From Acidobacteriota bacterium (GTDB lineage: Bacteria; Actinomycetota; Acidimicrobiia; Acidimicrobiales; Acidimicrobilacustridaceae), in contig JAGWYK010000024.1 of assembly GCA_018969405.1 (NCBI GenBank), positions 1 through 32,725 of the forward strand: a stretch of 32,725 bases of DNA, given 5' to 3'. The first letter of the stretch is position 1. Each line of letters opens with the position of its first letter. Under the pieces are notes generated by a model. It saw only the letters and a list, made by a program, of their open reading frames with translations, made no database searches and was not told where the DNA came from. The translations under genes and the position numbers were made by a program. Shown one piece after another: positions 25,589 through 32,725 of the stretch.

Positions 25589-27274
25589 TCAGTCGGTGGG
25601 GAGGAGGGCCCCGGCCGCCCCGGTCGGCGCGGCGGCGACCACCGCCGGACCCACGGTGGCGACGGTCTCGAGGGTGGCGACGGCCCCCGCCTCCAGCTCG
25701 GCGCCGACCGCCTCGGTGAGGCTCTGACACCCGAGGGGGTGGCCGGTGACCCCCAGGGCGATCTCCCGGGTGGTGCGGGCATCGCTGGTGAGGTCGCCGT
25801 GGGCTCGGGTCCCCAGCGCGGTGGGCAGGATCCGCTGGTCGTCGGCCCGCCCATCGACGGTGACCACCCCGGGCACGACAAGGTCACCCGATCCCCCGAG
25901 ACTGATGAACCGGACCCGCTCGGGCAGGGGTCGGGTCCGCAGCTCATCCATGATCGGGGACCCGACGGCCAGTTCGGCCATGGCGGGGAGGCGGTCGTCG
26001 AGGGGGTCGGCCATGCCCCGCAGCTCGGCCAGCACCGACCGGCCGCCGGGACTGGCCCGCAGCGCCCGGACCCCGGTGGCCAGCGGCGCCCCTGCGTGCG
26101 GGGTGCCCACCGTGACCAGCGTCGTGACCGAGTCGGGCAGACGACCGCCGGCGGCGGCCCGCTCGAGGGCCAGTCGGGCCACCACCCCGCCCTGGGAGTG
26201 GGCCAGCAGATCGATGGGCACCCCGGGATGGGCGGCGGCCACCGCCGTGATCAGCTCCACCAGTCGATCGGCCGACACCCCCACCGACTGCTGGCTGTCG
26301 GCACTGGTGAAGCTCGTCGCCGGCAGCGCCGCGGTGGCCACCGGGGTGCGCTGGTCACCGCTGTCGGGGTCCGGGACGCGACCGCCGCGGTAGGAGAACC
26401 GGAGAACGTCGACGGCGGCGTAGCCGATCGAGTCGGTGTCGAACTCCCAGGCCGAGTTGCTGGCGCTGGCCGTGCCCAGCCCGCTCACCTCGATGGCGAT
26501 CCGACGCTCGCCCAGCCGCGGCGTGGCCGTCGTGGTCGGCGTGCAGCGGGTGCGCTGCTGCACCCAGCGCATGGTGGCCGCAGCGGCCCGGGCCATGCTG
26601 CGCTGCGCCGCCAGGGTGGACCCGGCGGCGAGTGCACCGGCGCGTGCGAGATGCGTCGCCGCTGCGACACCGGTGTCGCGCAGCACGGCCAGCAGGTTCG
26701 TGCGCTCGGCGGCGTCGAGCGAAGGCAGGCCCTCCTCGGCCCCCGGCACCAGCACGCTGCGAGGATGCACCCGACCGGCGAGCACCTCCTCCGGATCGAG
26801 ATACGTGCCGTCAGGGGTGCGGAACCCGAGGTGGAACGGTCCCGATGCGATGGCGACGGGATCGCCGACCCGGACCCGATCGCCGCGGGCGACGGCGATG
26901 GCGGCGACGAAGGAGTATGAGCTGCGCAGACCATCGGCGTGTTCGACGGTGACATGGAGTGCACCGCCGACCTCCCCGGCGAACACCACCCGCCCATCGG
27001 CCACCGCAGCGATGGGCGCGCCGGCAGCGGTGCCGTAGTCGACGCCCCGATTGCCCGGACCCCAGGGAGTGGCCGGAGGACGGAAGCGGTCGACGATGGG
27101 CGCATCGGTCGGTGGGCGGTAGGTGGGACTCGCACCGACCGCAGCGGCGCCGGCGGCACTCGGCAGCAGCCCGATGATGACCACCATGGCCAGCGCCAGA
27201 CCCGGGAGGATGCCCGGGGCGTGCGCCCACCTCGGGGCGGTCCTGCGCGTCGAACTGCACGGTGGTCGCACCAC
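25589..27274 (-). CDS. Secreted fusion of degenerate LytM (M23-like) domain and alpha/beta-hydrolase
   Basis: A signal peptide or anchor (residues 1-44, with LALAMVVIIGLLPSAAGAAA) is followed by a LytM-like domain (about 60-165, containing GAPIAAVADGRVVFAGEVGG). The usual HxxxD appears as Asn75...Asp79, and the usual HLH as His148-Leu-Gly150, so two of four zinc ligands are missing and endopeptidase activity is unlikely. A linker of about 110 residues leads to an alpha/beta-hydrolase domain of the lipase/PGAP1 type. Its predicted triad is Ser360 (AHSQGG), Asp464 (GSGDLVVPG) and His492 (AHGDLTSD). A LytM gene upstream of rpsB is normal for actinobacteria; the fusion is not. The start is a GTG at 27274 with GAGGAAGGGG upstream. 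The hydrolase may act on lipids or cell-wall esters; the substrate is unknown. Confidence 0.88.
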   Translation of the reverse strand: MVRPPCSSTRRTAPRWAHAPGILPGLALAMVVIIGLLPSAAGAAAVGASPTYRPPTDAPIVDRFRPPATPWGPGNRGVDYGTAAGAPIAAVADGRVVFAGEVGGALHVTVEHADGLRSSYSFVAAIAVARGDRVRVGDPVAIASGPFHLGFRTPDGTYLDPEEVLAGRVHPRSVLVPGAEEGLPSLDAAERTNLLAVLRDTGVAAATHLARAGALAAGSTLAAQRSMARAAAATMRWVQQRTRCTPTTTATPRLGERRIAIEVSGLGTASASNSAWEFDTDSIGYAAVDVLRFSYRGGRVPDPDSGDQRTPVATAALPATSFTSADSQQSVGVSADRLVELITAVAAAHPGVPIDLLAHSQGGVVARLALERAAAGGRLPDSVTTLVTVGTPHAGAPLATGVRALRASPGGRSVLAELRGMADPLDDRLPAMAELAVGSPIMDELRTRPLPERVRFISLGGSGDLVVPGVVTVDGRADDQRILPTALGTRAHGDLTSDARTTREIALGVTGHPLGCQSLTEAVGAELEAGAVATLETVATVGPAVVAAAPTGAAGALLPTD

Positions 27275-27348
27275 CCATCCCCTTCCTCGGAGCTGCTGTC
27301 AGGGGAAGGAGTGCTGGCCGCGGACGGGACGGCCGATGCTGCTGCGGG

Positions 27349-28245
27349 TCAGGCCCGGGGGTGGGTGGCGTCGAGCACCGTGCGGAGTCGCTGCTTGCTC
27401 ACATGGGTGTAGTGCTGGGTGGTGGAGAGATCGGCATGACCGAGCAGTTCCTGCACGGCCCGCAGATCGGCACCACCGTCGAGCAGGTGGGTGGCGAAGG
27501 TGTGGCGCAGCGCATGCGGATGGGTGGGCGACGGCGCCCGGCGGTCGAGCAGGCGGCGCACATCACGGGGACCGAGACGTCGACCCTTCCGGTTGAGGAA
27601 CACCGCATCGGATGGGGACTCCGCGGTGGCCAGGATGCGGCGACCATGATCGAGCCATTGGTGCAGCGCATCGCAGGCCGGTTCGCTGAGCGGAACGACG
27701 CGCTGTTTGGAACCCTTGCCCCACACCACCACGCGGCGTCGGGAGATGTCGATGTCCTCGGGTCGCAGTCCACAGAGCTCGGAGACCCGCAACCCACTGC
27801 CGTAGAGCAGCTCGAGCACGGCGTCGTCCCGGGCGCGGATGGCGGGGGGATCCTCGGCGGTGGTGCCGGGCGGAGCGTCGAGCACGGCGGTGAGCTCGTC
27901 GTCGCGCAGCACACGGGGAAGCCGACCGGTGCCGCTCGGGGCGCTGAGACCCGCCGAGGGATCGGCGTCGAGGAGACCGCTGCGGACCAGCCAGCCGAAG
28001 TAGCGGCGCAGGGCCGAGGCCTTGCGGGCCACGGTGCGGCGGGCGTAGGAGCGGGTGGCCAGCGACGCGATGTAGCGACGCAGGGTGGTGCGGGTGACCC
28101 CGTCGGGGGCGGACAGCTCGGCGCGCTCGCACCAGAGGACGAACGCCTCGAGATCGGACCGGTACGCCCGAACCGTGGCCGGCGCCACCGAGGTGAGTGA
28201 CGCACAGAACGCATCGAGTGACCAGCGGTCGTCATCGGATGCCAC
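27349..28245 (-). CDS. xerC: Tyrosine recombinase XerC
   Basis: XerC/XerD-type recombinases resolve chromosome dimers at dif. The 298-residue product has an N-terminal SAM-like core-binding domain (1-95) and a catalytic domain with Arg153 (GSGLRVSEL), the Lys in GKGSKQR, HALRHTFATHLL, LLGHADLSTTQHY and the nucleophile Tyr279 (HYTHVS). All key residues are present and the length is typical, so it is a housekeeping recombinase and not an integrase of a mobile element. The start is a GTG at 28245, 16 bases after dprA. It has no Shine-Dalgarno; TACAGT lies six bases before it. Confidence 0.95.
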   Translation of the reverse strand: MASDDDRWSLDAFCASLTSVAPATVRAYRSDLEAFVLWCERAELSAPDGVTRTTLRRYIASLATRSYARRTVARKASALRRYFGWLVRSGLLDADPSAGLSAPSGTGRLPRVLRDDELTAVLDAPPGTTAEDPPAIRARDDAVLELLYGSGLRVSELCGLRPEDIDISRRRVVVWGKGSKQRVVPLSEPACDALHQWLDHGRRILATAESPSDAVFLNRKGRRLGPRDVRRLLDRRAPSPTHPHALRHTFATHLLDGGADLRAVQELLGHADLSTTQHYTHVSKQRLRTVLDATHPRA

Positions 28246-28251
28246 GACACG

Positions 28252-28257
28252 ACTGTA
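28252..28257 (-). promoter_or_regulatory. Candidate -10 box for leaderless xerC
   Basis: TACAGT followed by six bases and the xerC GTG, in the 16-base gap after dprA. No Shine-Dalgarno is present. Confidence 0.4.
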
Positions 28258-28261
28258 CCGG

Positions 28262-29431
28262 TCATGTGTGCGACCGACCGATGCGCTCGACCCATCCGGC
28301 CCGCTGGGCGATCCAACCGGAGCGTTCGAGCTCCTCGAGCCGCACCGCCAACGCGCCGAGGTCGAGACCGGTGGCGAGCATCACCTGCTCGATCGGTGCG
28401 GCCTGCCACGGGATCTGATCGAGCACCACCGACGCATCGACCGATGGTGCCCGGCGGGTCTCGGCGGCGCGCCGACGGGGCACGGCGTCGCGACCGAGTG
28501 CCACCAGCACATCGGCGGCATCTCGCGCCGGAGCGCACCCGTCGACCAGCAGCTGGTTGGTGCCATCGGAGGAGGCTGCGGTGACCGGACCGGGCACCGC
28601 CATCACGACGCGGGCGCGCCGAGCGGCCTCCACCGCGGTGCCCATGGCCCCACCGGTGTGCTGCGACTCGACCACCACCACCACATCGGCGAGGGCGGCG
28701 ATGAGACGGTTGCGGGCCGGGAACTGCCAGGCCGCCGCCGGCGCCCCGAGCGGATACTCGCTGAGGATGACACCGCGCTCGACCACCTGACCCCACAACG
28801 CTGCGTGCGCTCGTGGGTAGATCCGATCGAGTCCACTGCCCACCACGGCGATCGGCGGGGCGCCCTCCGCCTCGAGCGAACCGGCGTGGGCCGCACCGTC
28901 GATCCCGAGGGCGAGCCCCGAGACCACGGCCACACCGGCCTCTGCGAGATCGCGACCGAGGGAGAACGCGACATCGCGTCCGTAGCGCGACGCTCGACGC
29001 GTGCCCACGATGGCGGCGCGCACACCGGCGAGATGATCGAGGTCGCCCTTCCAGAACAGCACCATCGGCGGATCGTCGTCGGTGGCGAACACCTCGGGGA
29101 ACGCCGGTGTGCCGAACACGGCGACCCCGATGCCGGCCTCGACATGGGCGCGCCAGAACGCCGCCGGATCGAGGGCGAGCGCGGCGCGGCGCCAGCCGTC
29201 GACCAGTCGATGACGCTGCTGGTCCGGCACCCGATCGAACATGGCCTCCGGCACCCGACCTGCGCACAGCTGCGACCAGGCCTCGGCCGCCGAGCGATCG
29301 GCCAGCAGGGTGCGCAGTCGGGCCGGGCCGATCTGGGGCAGACGCGCGAGGGCCACGACATGAGCCGCATCCGGCAGCGGGGCCGGCAGCAGCGGGGTCA
29401 TCGACGGCGGATCCATCGGCGGCGGACTCAT
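28262..29431 (-). CDS. dprA: DNA-processing protein DprA
   Basis: DprA protects incoming single-stranded DNA and loads RecA during natural transformation. The 389-residue product has an N-terminal helix-hairpin stretch (RLPQIGPARLRTLL), the Rossmann core with VGTRRASRYG, SGLALGIDGAAH, VVGSGLDRIYP, SEYPLG, FPARNRLIAAL and GGAMGTA, and PGP...GTNQLLVDG near its end. A C-terminal winged-helix domain (about 315-389) follows. The ATG at 29431 overlaps the comM stop as ATGA, giving a Met/Pro-rich start; a longer open frame inside comM is rejected. It sits between comM and xerC, as in many actinobacteria, and with comM hints at transformation ability. Confidence 0.95.
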   Translation of the reverse strand: MSPPPMDPPSMTPLLPAPLPDAAHVVALARLPQIGPARLRTLLADRSAAEAWSQLCAGRVPEAMFDRVPDQQRHRLVDGWRRAALALDPAAFWRAHVEAGIGVAVFGTPAFPEVFATDDDPPMVLFWKGDLDHLAGVRAAIVGTRRASRYGRDVAFSLGRDLAEAGVAVVSGLALGIDGAAHAGSLEAEGAPPIAVVGSGLDRIYPRAHAALWGQVVERGVILSEYPLGAPAAAWQFPARNRLIAALADVVVVVESQHTGGAMGTAVEAARRARVVMAVPGPVTAASSDGTNQLLVDGCAPARDAADVLVALGRDAVPRRRAAETRRAPSVDASVVLDQIPWQAAPIEQVMLATGLDLGALAVRLEELERSGWIAQRAGWVERIGRSHT

Positions 29432-30942
29432 CGACCGGCGACACCGAGCAGGAACCCCGGATCGGCCCGGAGATGGAAGGCCGAGGCGAGGTGCTCGGCG
29501 GCGAGGGGGCCGGTGTGGTCGGCGAGATCCGCGATGGTGCGCGCCACGCGCCAGACGCGTCGCAGTCCGCGCGCCGTGAGGCGGCCCGACTCGAGCGCCC
29601 GCTCGAGCAGCTGCTCGGCCTCCGACGACAACGGGGCGACGCGCTCGAGCGCGGGACCGGTGAGCTCGGCATTGGTGGTGACCCCGCGCCCTGCCGCCAG
29701 CGCACGGACCCGCTGCACGCGGACGGCCACCTGTGCCGTGGTCTCCACCCCGTCGCCGTGCAGCAGGGCATGGGGATCGGGGCGATGCACATCGAGACGC
29801 AGATCGAAGCGGTCGAGCAGCGGACCCGAGACGCGTCGTCGGTAGCGCTCGAGGGCCCGGTCGGTGCATCGACAGGCCGACGGTGTGACACCCTCGCCGC
29901 AGGGGCAGGGGTTCATGGCGGCGACGAGCAGGAAGCGGGCCGGCACCTCGACCCGGGTCTCGGCCCGGGCGATGCGGATCACCCCCTCCTCCAGCGGCTG
30001 GCGCAGGGCGTCGAGCACGACGGCGCTGAACTCGCCGAGCTCGTCGAGGAAGAGCACCCCGCCATGGGCCAGGGAGATCTCGCCGGGCCGCAGGCGTTGA
30101 CTGCCCCCGCCCACCATGGCCACGGCGCTCGTGCCATGGTGCGGGGCGCGCCAGGGTGGACGGCGGACCAGACCACCGAGGGGCAGCGCTCCGGCGGCCG
30201 AATGCACGCGGGTGGCGGCGAGAGCGATCGCATCGTCGAGATCGGGCAGCAGGCCGACGAGGCGCTGCGCCAGCATGGTCTTGCCCGCCCCCGGGGGTCC
30301 GACCATGAGCAGGTTGTGGCCACCGGCGGCGGCCACCTCCAATGCGGTTCGCGCCACCTGATGGCCACGCACATCGGCCAGTTCCGGCACTGCGGCAGCA
30401 TCGCAGTGCATCGGTGGTTCCGGGGGACGACGCCAGGGCGCCTCGGCGGTGAGCGCATCGACGAGTTCGCGCAGATCGACTGCGCAGCGCACCGTGTGGC
30501 CACCCACCAGCGAGGCCTCATGGACCGACGGTGGCGGCACGATCACCTCGGCGGCGGCGATGGCCTCGATGAGCGGCAGCACACCGGGCACATGGCGCAG
30601 CGTGCCATCGAGGCCGAGTTCACCGAGGAAGGCCCGACCCTCGACGGCCGCCGGCGAGAGCTGCTCGCTGGCCACCAGCACCCCGATGGCGATGGCGAGA
30701 TCCAGCGAGGACCCGATCTTGCGCACCGCCGTCGGGGCGAGATTCACCGTGGTGCGGCGATCGGGCCAGGTGAACCCCGAGGTGAGCAGCGCGGCGCGCA
30801 CGCGATCTCGCGACTCCCGACAGGAGGTGTCGGGGAGCCCGACCACGGTGAACGCCGGCAGACCGCGAGCCACATGCACCTCGACGGCGACGGCGACGCC
30901 ATCGACACCGAGCAGGGTGGCGGCGGGGACAGTGGCGAGCAT
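29428..30942 (-). CDS. comM: YifB/ComM family Mg-chelatase-like AAA+ helicase
   Basis: ComM is a hexameric helicase that drives branch migration during natural transformation; homologues are also common in bacteria not known to transform. The 504-residue product has the N-terminal ChlI-like domain (FTVVGLPDTSCRESRDRVRAA, TVNLAPTAVRKIGSSLDLAIA), Walker A GPPGAGKT at 215-222, Walker B GGVLFLDELGEF, the NPCPCGE stretch with a Cys cluster (CPCGEG...CRC), and the RFDLRLDV and LTARGLRRVWRVARTIADL ends. Length is normal. The ATG at 30942 has GGAGG about six bases upstream. The yraN gene often found before it is absent; a cytochrome c gene lies 158 bases upstream instead. Confidence 0.95.
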   Translation of the reverse strand: MLATVPAATLLGVDGVAVAVEVHVARGLPAFTVVGLPDTSCRESRDRVRAALLTSGFTWPDRRTTVNLAPTAVRKIGSSLDLAIAIGVLVASEQLSPAAVEGRAFLGELGLDGTLRHVPGVLPLIEAIAAAEVIVPPPSVHEASLVGGHTVRCAVDLRELVDALTAEAPWRRPPEPPMHCDAAAVPELADVRGHQVARTALEVAAAGGHNLLMVGPPGAGKTMLAQRLVGLLPDLDDAIALAATRVHSAAGALPLGGLVRRPPWRAPHHGTSAVAMVGGGSQRLRPGEISLAHGGVLFLDELGEFSAVVLDALRQPLEEGVIRIARAETRVEVPARFLLVAAMNPCPCGEGVTPSACRCTDRALERYRRRVSGPLLDRFDLRLDVHRPDPHALLHGDGVETTAQVAVRVQRVRALAAGRGVTTNAELTGPALERVAPLSSEAEQLLERALESGRLTARGLRRVWRVARTIADLADHTGPLAAEHLASAFHLRADPGFLLGVAGR

Positions 30943-31100
30943 CGGACCTCCGGAGCAGCACCGTCGTTGGCGACGGTTCGACGAGGGAAGCCCAGCTCCC
31001 GAGAAGGACGAACCTAGGACGCCGCCGTCCTCCTGCCCATGGGTCGATCGGGCCGTTCAGGACCAGCGGATGACACCGGCGGATGAGGCTGGCGTCGTGA
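30943..31100 (-). promoter_or_regulatory. Gap between the cytochrome c gene and comM
   Basis: This 158-base gap has two small perfect hairpins: 30960-30977 (seven-pair stem, four-base loop) just before the comM ribosome site, and 31016-31031 (six-pair stem). No U-tract follows either. It probably carries the comM promoter, but I could not pick a box with confidence. Confidence 0.3.
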
Positions 31101-31454
31101 CTACTTGGTTCCGAGGAACTCGCGCTCGTAGCGAGCCACCGCAGTGATCTCCTCGGCACTGAGACGGCCTCCGAACTTCGGCATCGAACTGCGGCCGTTG
31201 ATGATGACGGCCTCCTGATCGGCGATGTTCGGATACTTCTTCGCCACCAGACCGGCCAGCTTCGGCCCGAGTCCACCTCCACCGGCCTTGCCATGACAGC
31301 TCGCGCAGTTCTGCTGGTAGATCTGCTGGCCCTGAGCCAGCACCGGGTCGCTGGGCACCGCACCCGAGGAGCCGCCCGATGAGCAGCCCACCCCGATGGA
31401 TGTCGCCGCCATGAGCACGGCACTCGCGAACATCCAACGGCGGGCGGACGACAT
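31101..31454 (-). CDS. Small lipoprotein cytochrome c
   Basis: The 117-residue protein begins with a lipoprotein signal peptide whose lipobox Cys is residue 24 (IGVGC). A single class I haem-binding site, Cys50-x-x-Cys53-His54 (CASCHGKAG), follows, with Met91 in SSMPKFG as the likely sixth ligand. The size and the GPKLAGL...INGRSSMPKFGGRLSAEEI pattern fit small electron-transfer cytochromes of the c6/c-551 type. It should be anchored at the outer face of the membrane and may pass electrons to an oxidase or a dehydrogenase; no partner gene is nearby. The ATG at 31454 has no Shine-Dalgarno, and TAGCGT lies seven bases before it. The longer open frame overlaps plus-strand genes and is rejected. 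Confidence 0.93.
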   Translation of the reverse strand: MSSARRWMFASAVLMAATSIGVGCSSGGSSGAVPSDPVLAQGQQIYQQNCASCHGKAGGGGLGPKLAGLVAKKYPNIADQEAVIINGRSSMPKFGGRLSAEEITAVARYEREFLGTK

Positions 31455-31461
31455 GGTCCCG

Positions 31462-31467
31462 ACGCTA
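31462..31467 (-). promoter_or_regulatory. Candidate extended -10 box for leaderless cytochrome c gene
   Basis: TAGCGT followed by seven bases and the ATG at 31454. TGG directly before the box gives an extended -10 look. No Shine-Dalgarno is present. Confidence 0.4.
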
Positions 31468-31520
31468 CCAGTGGCGATCACCGGCACCCGATCGGTGCGG
31501 CGCTCCCCTCCCCCAGCGGC

Positions 31521-31526
31521 GATACT
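31521..31526 (+). promoter_or_regulatory. Candidate -10 box for the small membrane peptide gene
   Basis: GATACT followed by six bases and the GTG at 31533. This is the plus-strand counterpart of the cytochrome c promoter, 54 bases away and facing the other way. Confidence 0.35.
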
Positions 31527-31532
31527 GCTGCG

Positions 31533-31643
31533 GTGGGATTCGATCCGCATCGCCAGCAGCAGCGTCGTCCCTTCGACCATGTCATGGTCGCCGCCGCCCT
31601 CATCATCTGCGCCGGACTGGTGATCTGGGCCCTGTTCGGCTGA
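31533..31643 (+). CDS. 36-residue single-span membrane peptide
   Basis: A short frame from GTG 31533 encodes MGFDPHRQQQRRPFDHV followed by one hydrophobic span (MVAAALIICAGLVIWALFG) that runs to the last residue. The charged, basic N-terminus and single C-terminal span suggest a small tail-anchored or N-in membrane peptide. I believe similar small frames occur in related actinobacteria, but this is from memory and not checked. It lies five bases before the next gene in the same direction and has its own -10-like box, both of which favour a real gene. Function unknown. Confidence 0.6.
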   Translation: MGFDPHRQQQRRPFDHVMVAAALIICAGLVIWALFG

Positions 31644-31648
31644 TCGGC

Positions 31649-31870
31649 ATGTCGATGGAACGCGACCCCATGGGCCTCGAGGTCGAGGTCCGCTTCGTGC
31701 AGCCCTACGAGGCCACGAAGACCTACCTGTGTCCGGGCTGCAACCAGGACATCCGCCCCGGACAGGGCCATCTCGTCGCCGTGCCGATCGACGAACCCGA
31801 TCTGCGCCGACACTGGCACCGCGGATGCTGGACCAACCGGGCGAGGCGGCGTCCGGGCCGGCGAGGGTGA
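31649..31870 (+). CDS. Small CxxC...HxxC protein, possible zinc-binding
   Basis: The 73-residue product has Cys28-x-x-Cys31 (YLCPGCNQDIRPGQGH), His41, then RRHWHRGCW with His57-x-x-Cys60, and a basic Arg-rich end. Four Cys/His ligands in this order suggest a small treble-clef or ribbon zinc site. The family looks like the short actinobacterial proteins sometimes labelled ATP/GTP-binding protein, a name without functional meaning that I recall and have not checked. It could bind nucleic acid through its basic tail, but that is a guess. It follows the membrane peptide by five bases. ATG codons at 31649, 31655 and 31670 are all possible starts. Confidence 0.8.
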   Translation: MSMERDPMGLEVEVRFVQPYEATKTYLCPGCNQDIRPGQGHLVAVPIDEPDLRRHWHRGCWTNRARRRPGRRG

Positions 31871-31923
31871 CACCGGCGACCACGACGACACACGCTGTCG
31901 CTCCCGCCGTGCAGGATGGGGGC

Positions 31924-32601
31924 ATGGAACTGGTCTTCATCCGCCATGGGCAGCCCGAATGGGAGCGCGACGGCCGCAGCATCGACGATCCCGAACTCAC
32001 CGACATCGGGATGCAGCAGGCCGAACACCTCGGCCGAGCCTTCGCCGGCCAGCGGGCCGATCGCATCCTCGTCTCACCGCTGGTGCGGGCCCGCCAGACC
32101 GCCGCCCCCATCATCGAGGCCCTCGGGATCGAACCCGAGACCCACGACTGGCTGGCCGAGATCACCGCCCCGGTGTGGCAGGGCACCCCGACCGAGGTGG
32201 TGGCCGAGGTGTTCGCCAGCAGTCGCCTCCGCCCCCTGGAGGAGCAGTGGCTCGGCATCCCCGGCGGCGAGACCTTCCACGCGTTCCACGACCGTGTCAC
32301 CGGCGGGCTCATCGAGTTCCTCAGCAGCCTCGACTGCTACCGCTTCAACGGTCACCCGCCGCTGTGGCAGCTGCAGGACCCGGGGCCGCGCATCATCATC
32401 GTGGCCCACTCCGGCACCGACGCCGTGTGCATCGGCCATCTGCTCGGCATCGATCCCATCCCATGGGAGTGGGAGCGATTCGTGTCGTTCCATGCCTCGG
32501 TCAGCGTGGTGCGTCCCGTCGACATCGCCGGCCGGCACTCGTTCAGCCTCTACCGGTTCTCCGATCTCAGCCATCTCCCGGAGCATCTGCACACCCGCTG
32601 A
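31924..32601 (+). CDS. Histidine phosphatase (phosphoglycerate-mutase-like) family protein
   Basis: Residues 6-12 read IRHGQPEW, with the phospho-accepting His8, and the second catalytic His is His162 in VAHSGTD. The RADRILVSPLVRARQTAAPI stretch (around 45-65) supplies the other phosphate-binding Arg. At 225 residues it fits the cofactor-dependent mutase/phosphatase family whose members dephosphorylate many small molecules or proteins. It lacks features that would mark it as glycolytic GpmA, so a phosphatase is likelier. The ATG at 31924 follows GGATGGGGG; the longer open frame from 31729 overlaps the CxxC gene. It ends the plus-strand set at the right edge. Confidence 0.92.
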   Translation: MELVFIRHGQPEWERDGRSIDDPELTDIGMQQAEHLGRAFAGQRADRILVSPLVRARQTAAPIIEALGIEPETHDWLAEITAPVWQGTPTEVVAEVFASSRLRPLEEQWLGIPGGETFHAFHDRVTGGLIEFLSSLDCYRFNGHPPLWQLQDPGPRIIIVAHSGTDAVCIGHLLGIDPIPWEWERFVSFHASVSVVRPVDIAGRHSFSLYRFSDLSHLPEHLHTR

Positions 32602-32635
32602 TGCGCGACCGCTGCGCAGCCGCGCCGCTCCCGTC

Positions 32636-32725
32636 GGCGGGTGCCATCTGCCACGCAGGTGTCAGCAGGCACGCAGGTGTCAGCCGAAGCGCAGGGGTCA
32701 GCCGCGACGCAGGCGTCGATAGGTG
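32636..32725. repeat. 18-bp tandem repeat reaching the window edge
   Basis: CGCAGG recurs at 32654, 32672, 32690 and 32708, exactly 18 bases apart. The first two units agree over CGCAGGTGTCAGC; the third and fourth are more divergent. A degenerate fifth copy starts at 32636. The array begins 34 bases after the phosphatase stop and runs to the last base, so its full length is unknown. The minus strand has one open frame through it with six-residue periodicity, and another frame that ends in TYRRLRRG and a stop at 32698-32700, which could be the tail of a gene beyond the edge. Confidence 0.7.

Noticed and set aside
27349-28245. Integrase of a mobile element
   Set aside because: All residues, the length and the dprA neighbourhood fit housekeeping XerC; there are no att repeats or phage genes nearby.
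27399-29891. A minus-strand open frame of 830 codons across xerC, dprA and comM
   Set aside because: It is an alternate frame over three genes with clear motifs and has Arg/Pro/Ser-rich composition.
32638-32725. Short-repeat array as a CRISPR
   Set aside because: The 18-bp units are directly adjacent with no unique spacers, and no cas gene is present.
32566-32725. Minus-strand coding frame through the 18-bp repeat as a repeat-protein C-terminus
   Set aside because: It is open only because the period is a multiple of three, overlaps the phosphatase 3' end and uses more A/T third positions than the neighbouring genes. It cannot be judged without the sequence beyond the edge.

Overview
The window comes from a high-GC bacterium, most likely an actinobacterium. 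The class Acidimicrobiia (Ilumatobacter-like marine lineages) fits best, but this is an inference from gene order and protein flavour; there is no rRNA gene to settle it. Nearly all of the 32.7 kb is coding, most of it on the minus strand, and no single gap exceeds about 270 bases. No tRNA, rRNA, IS element, prophage or CRISPR array was seen.

Read in the direction of minus-strand transcription (right to left), the core is a housekeeping translation, RNA and envelope supercluster. First come a small lipoprotein cytochrome c, comM (yifB), dprA, xerC and a secreted protein that fuses a degenerate LytM domain to an alpha/beta-hydrolase. Next are rpsB, tsf, pyrH, frr, cdsA, dxr, rseP, ispG and proS. 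After a regulatory-looking gap come rimP, nusA, infB, rbfA, truB and ribF. A plus-strand sulfotransferase gene then interrupts the series, followed by rpsO, pnp, an M16 peptidase and dapB. Adjacent genes are tightly packed, with stop/start overlaps of the ATGA, GTGA and TGATG types at rseP/dxr, rbfA/truB, tsf/pyrH, frr/cdsA, rimP/nusA and comM/dprA.

The left edge holds the N-terminal part of an acyl-CoA synthetase (minus, cut by the window) and a divergent DedA/VTT-like membrane protein (plus). The right edge holds a plus-strand set of a 36-residue single-span membrane peptide, a small CxxC...HxxC protein and a histidine-phosphatase family protein, then an 18-bp tandem repeat that runs to the last base.

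The genes cover ribosome and translation factors (S2, EF-Ts, RRF, IF2, RbfA, RimP, S15, ProRS, TruB), transcription and RNA decay (NusA, PNPase), non-mevalonate isoprenoid synthesis (Dxr, IspG), phospholipid and nucleotide supply (CdsA, PyrH), flavin cofactors (RibF), lysine/DAP synthesis (DapB), membrane proteolysis (RseP) and DNA uptake or recombination (ComM, DprA, XerC).

The least ordinary signals are regulatory and architectural. At least seven genes without a Shine-Dalgarno carry a TANNNT or close -10 box 6-8 bases before the start codon, which suggests leaderless mRNAs; at two of these (dapB, ispG), and at a looser eighth case (ribF), the upstream gene's stop codon forms part of the box. 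Structured leaders precede pnp, rimP-nusA-infB and rpsB. IF2, RimP, NusA, S2 and CdsA carry long disordered extensions. The LytM-hydrolase fusion has lost two of four predicted zinc ligands.
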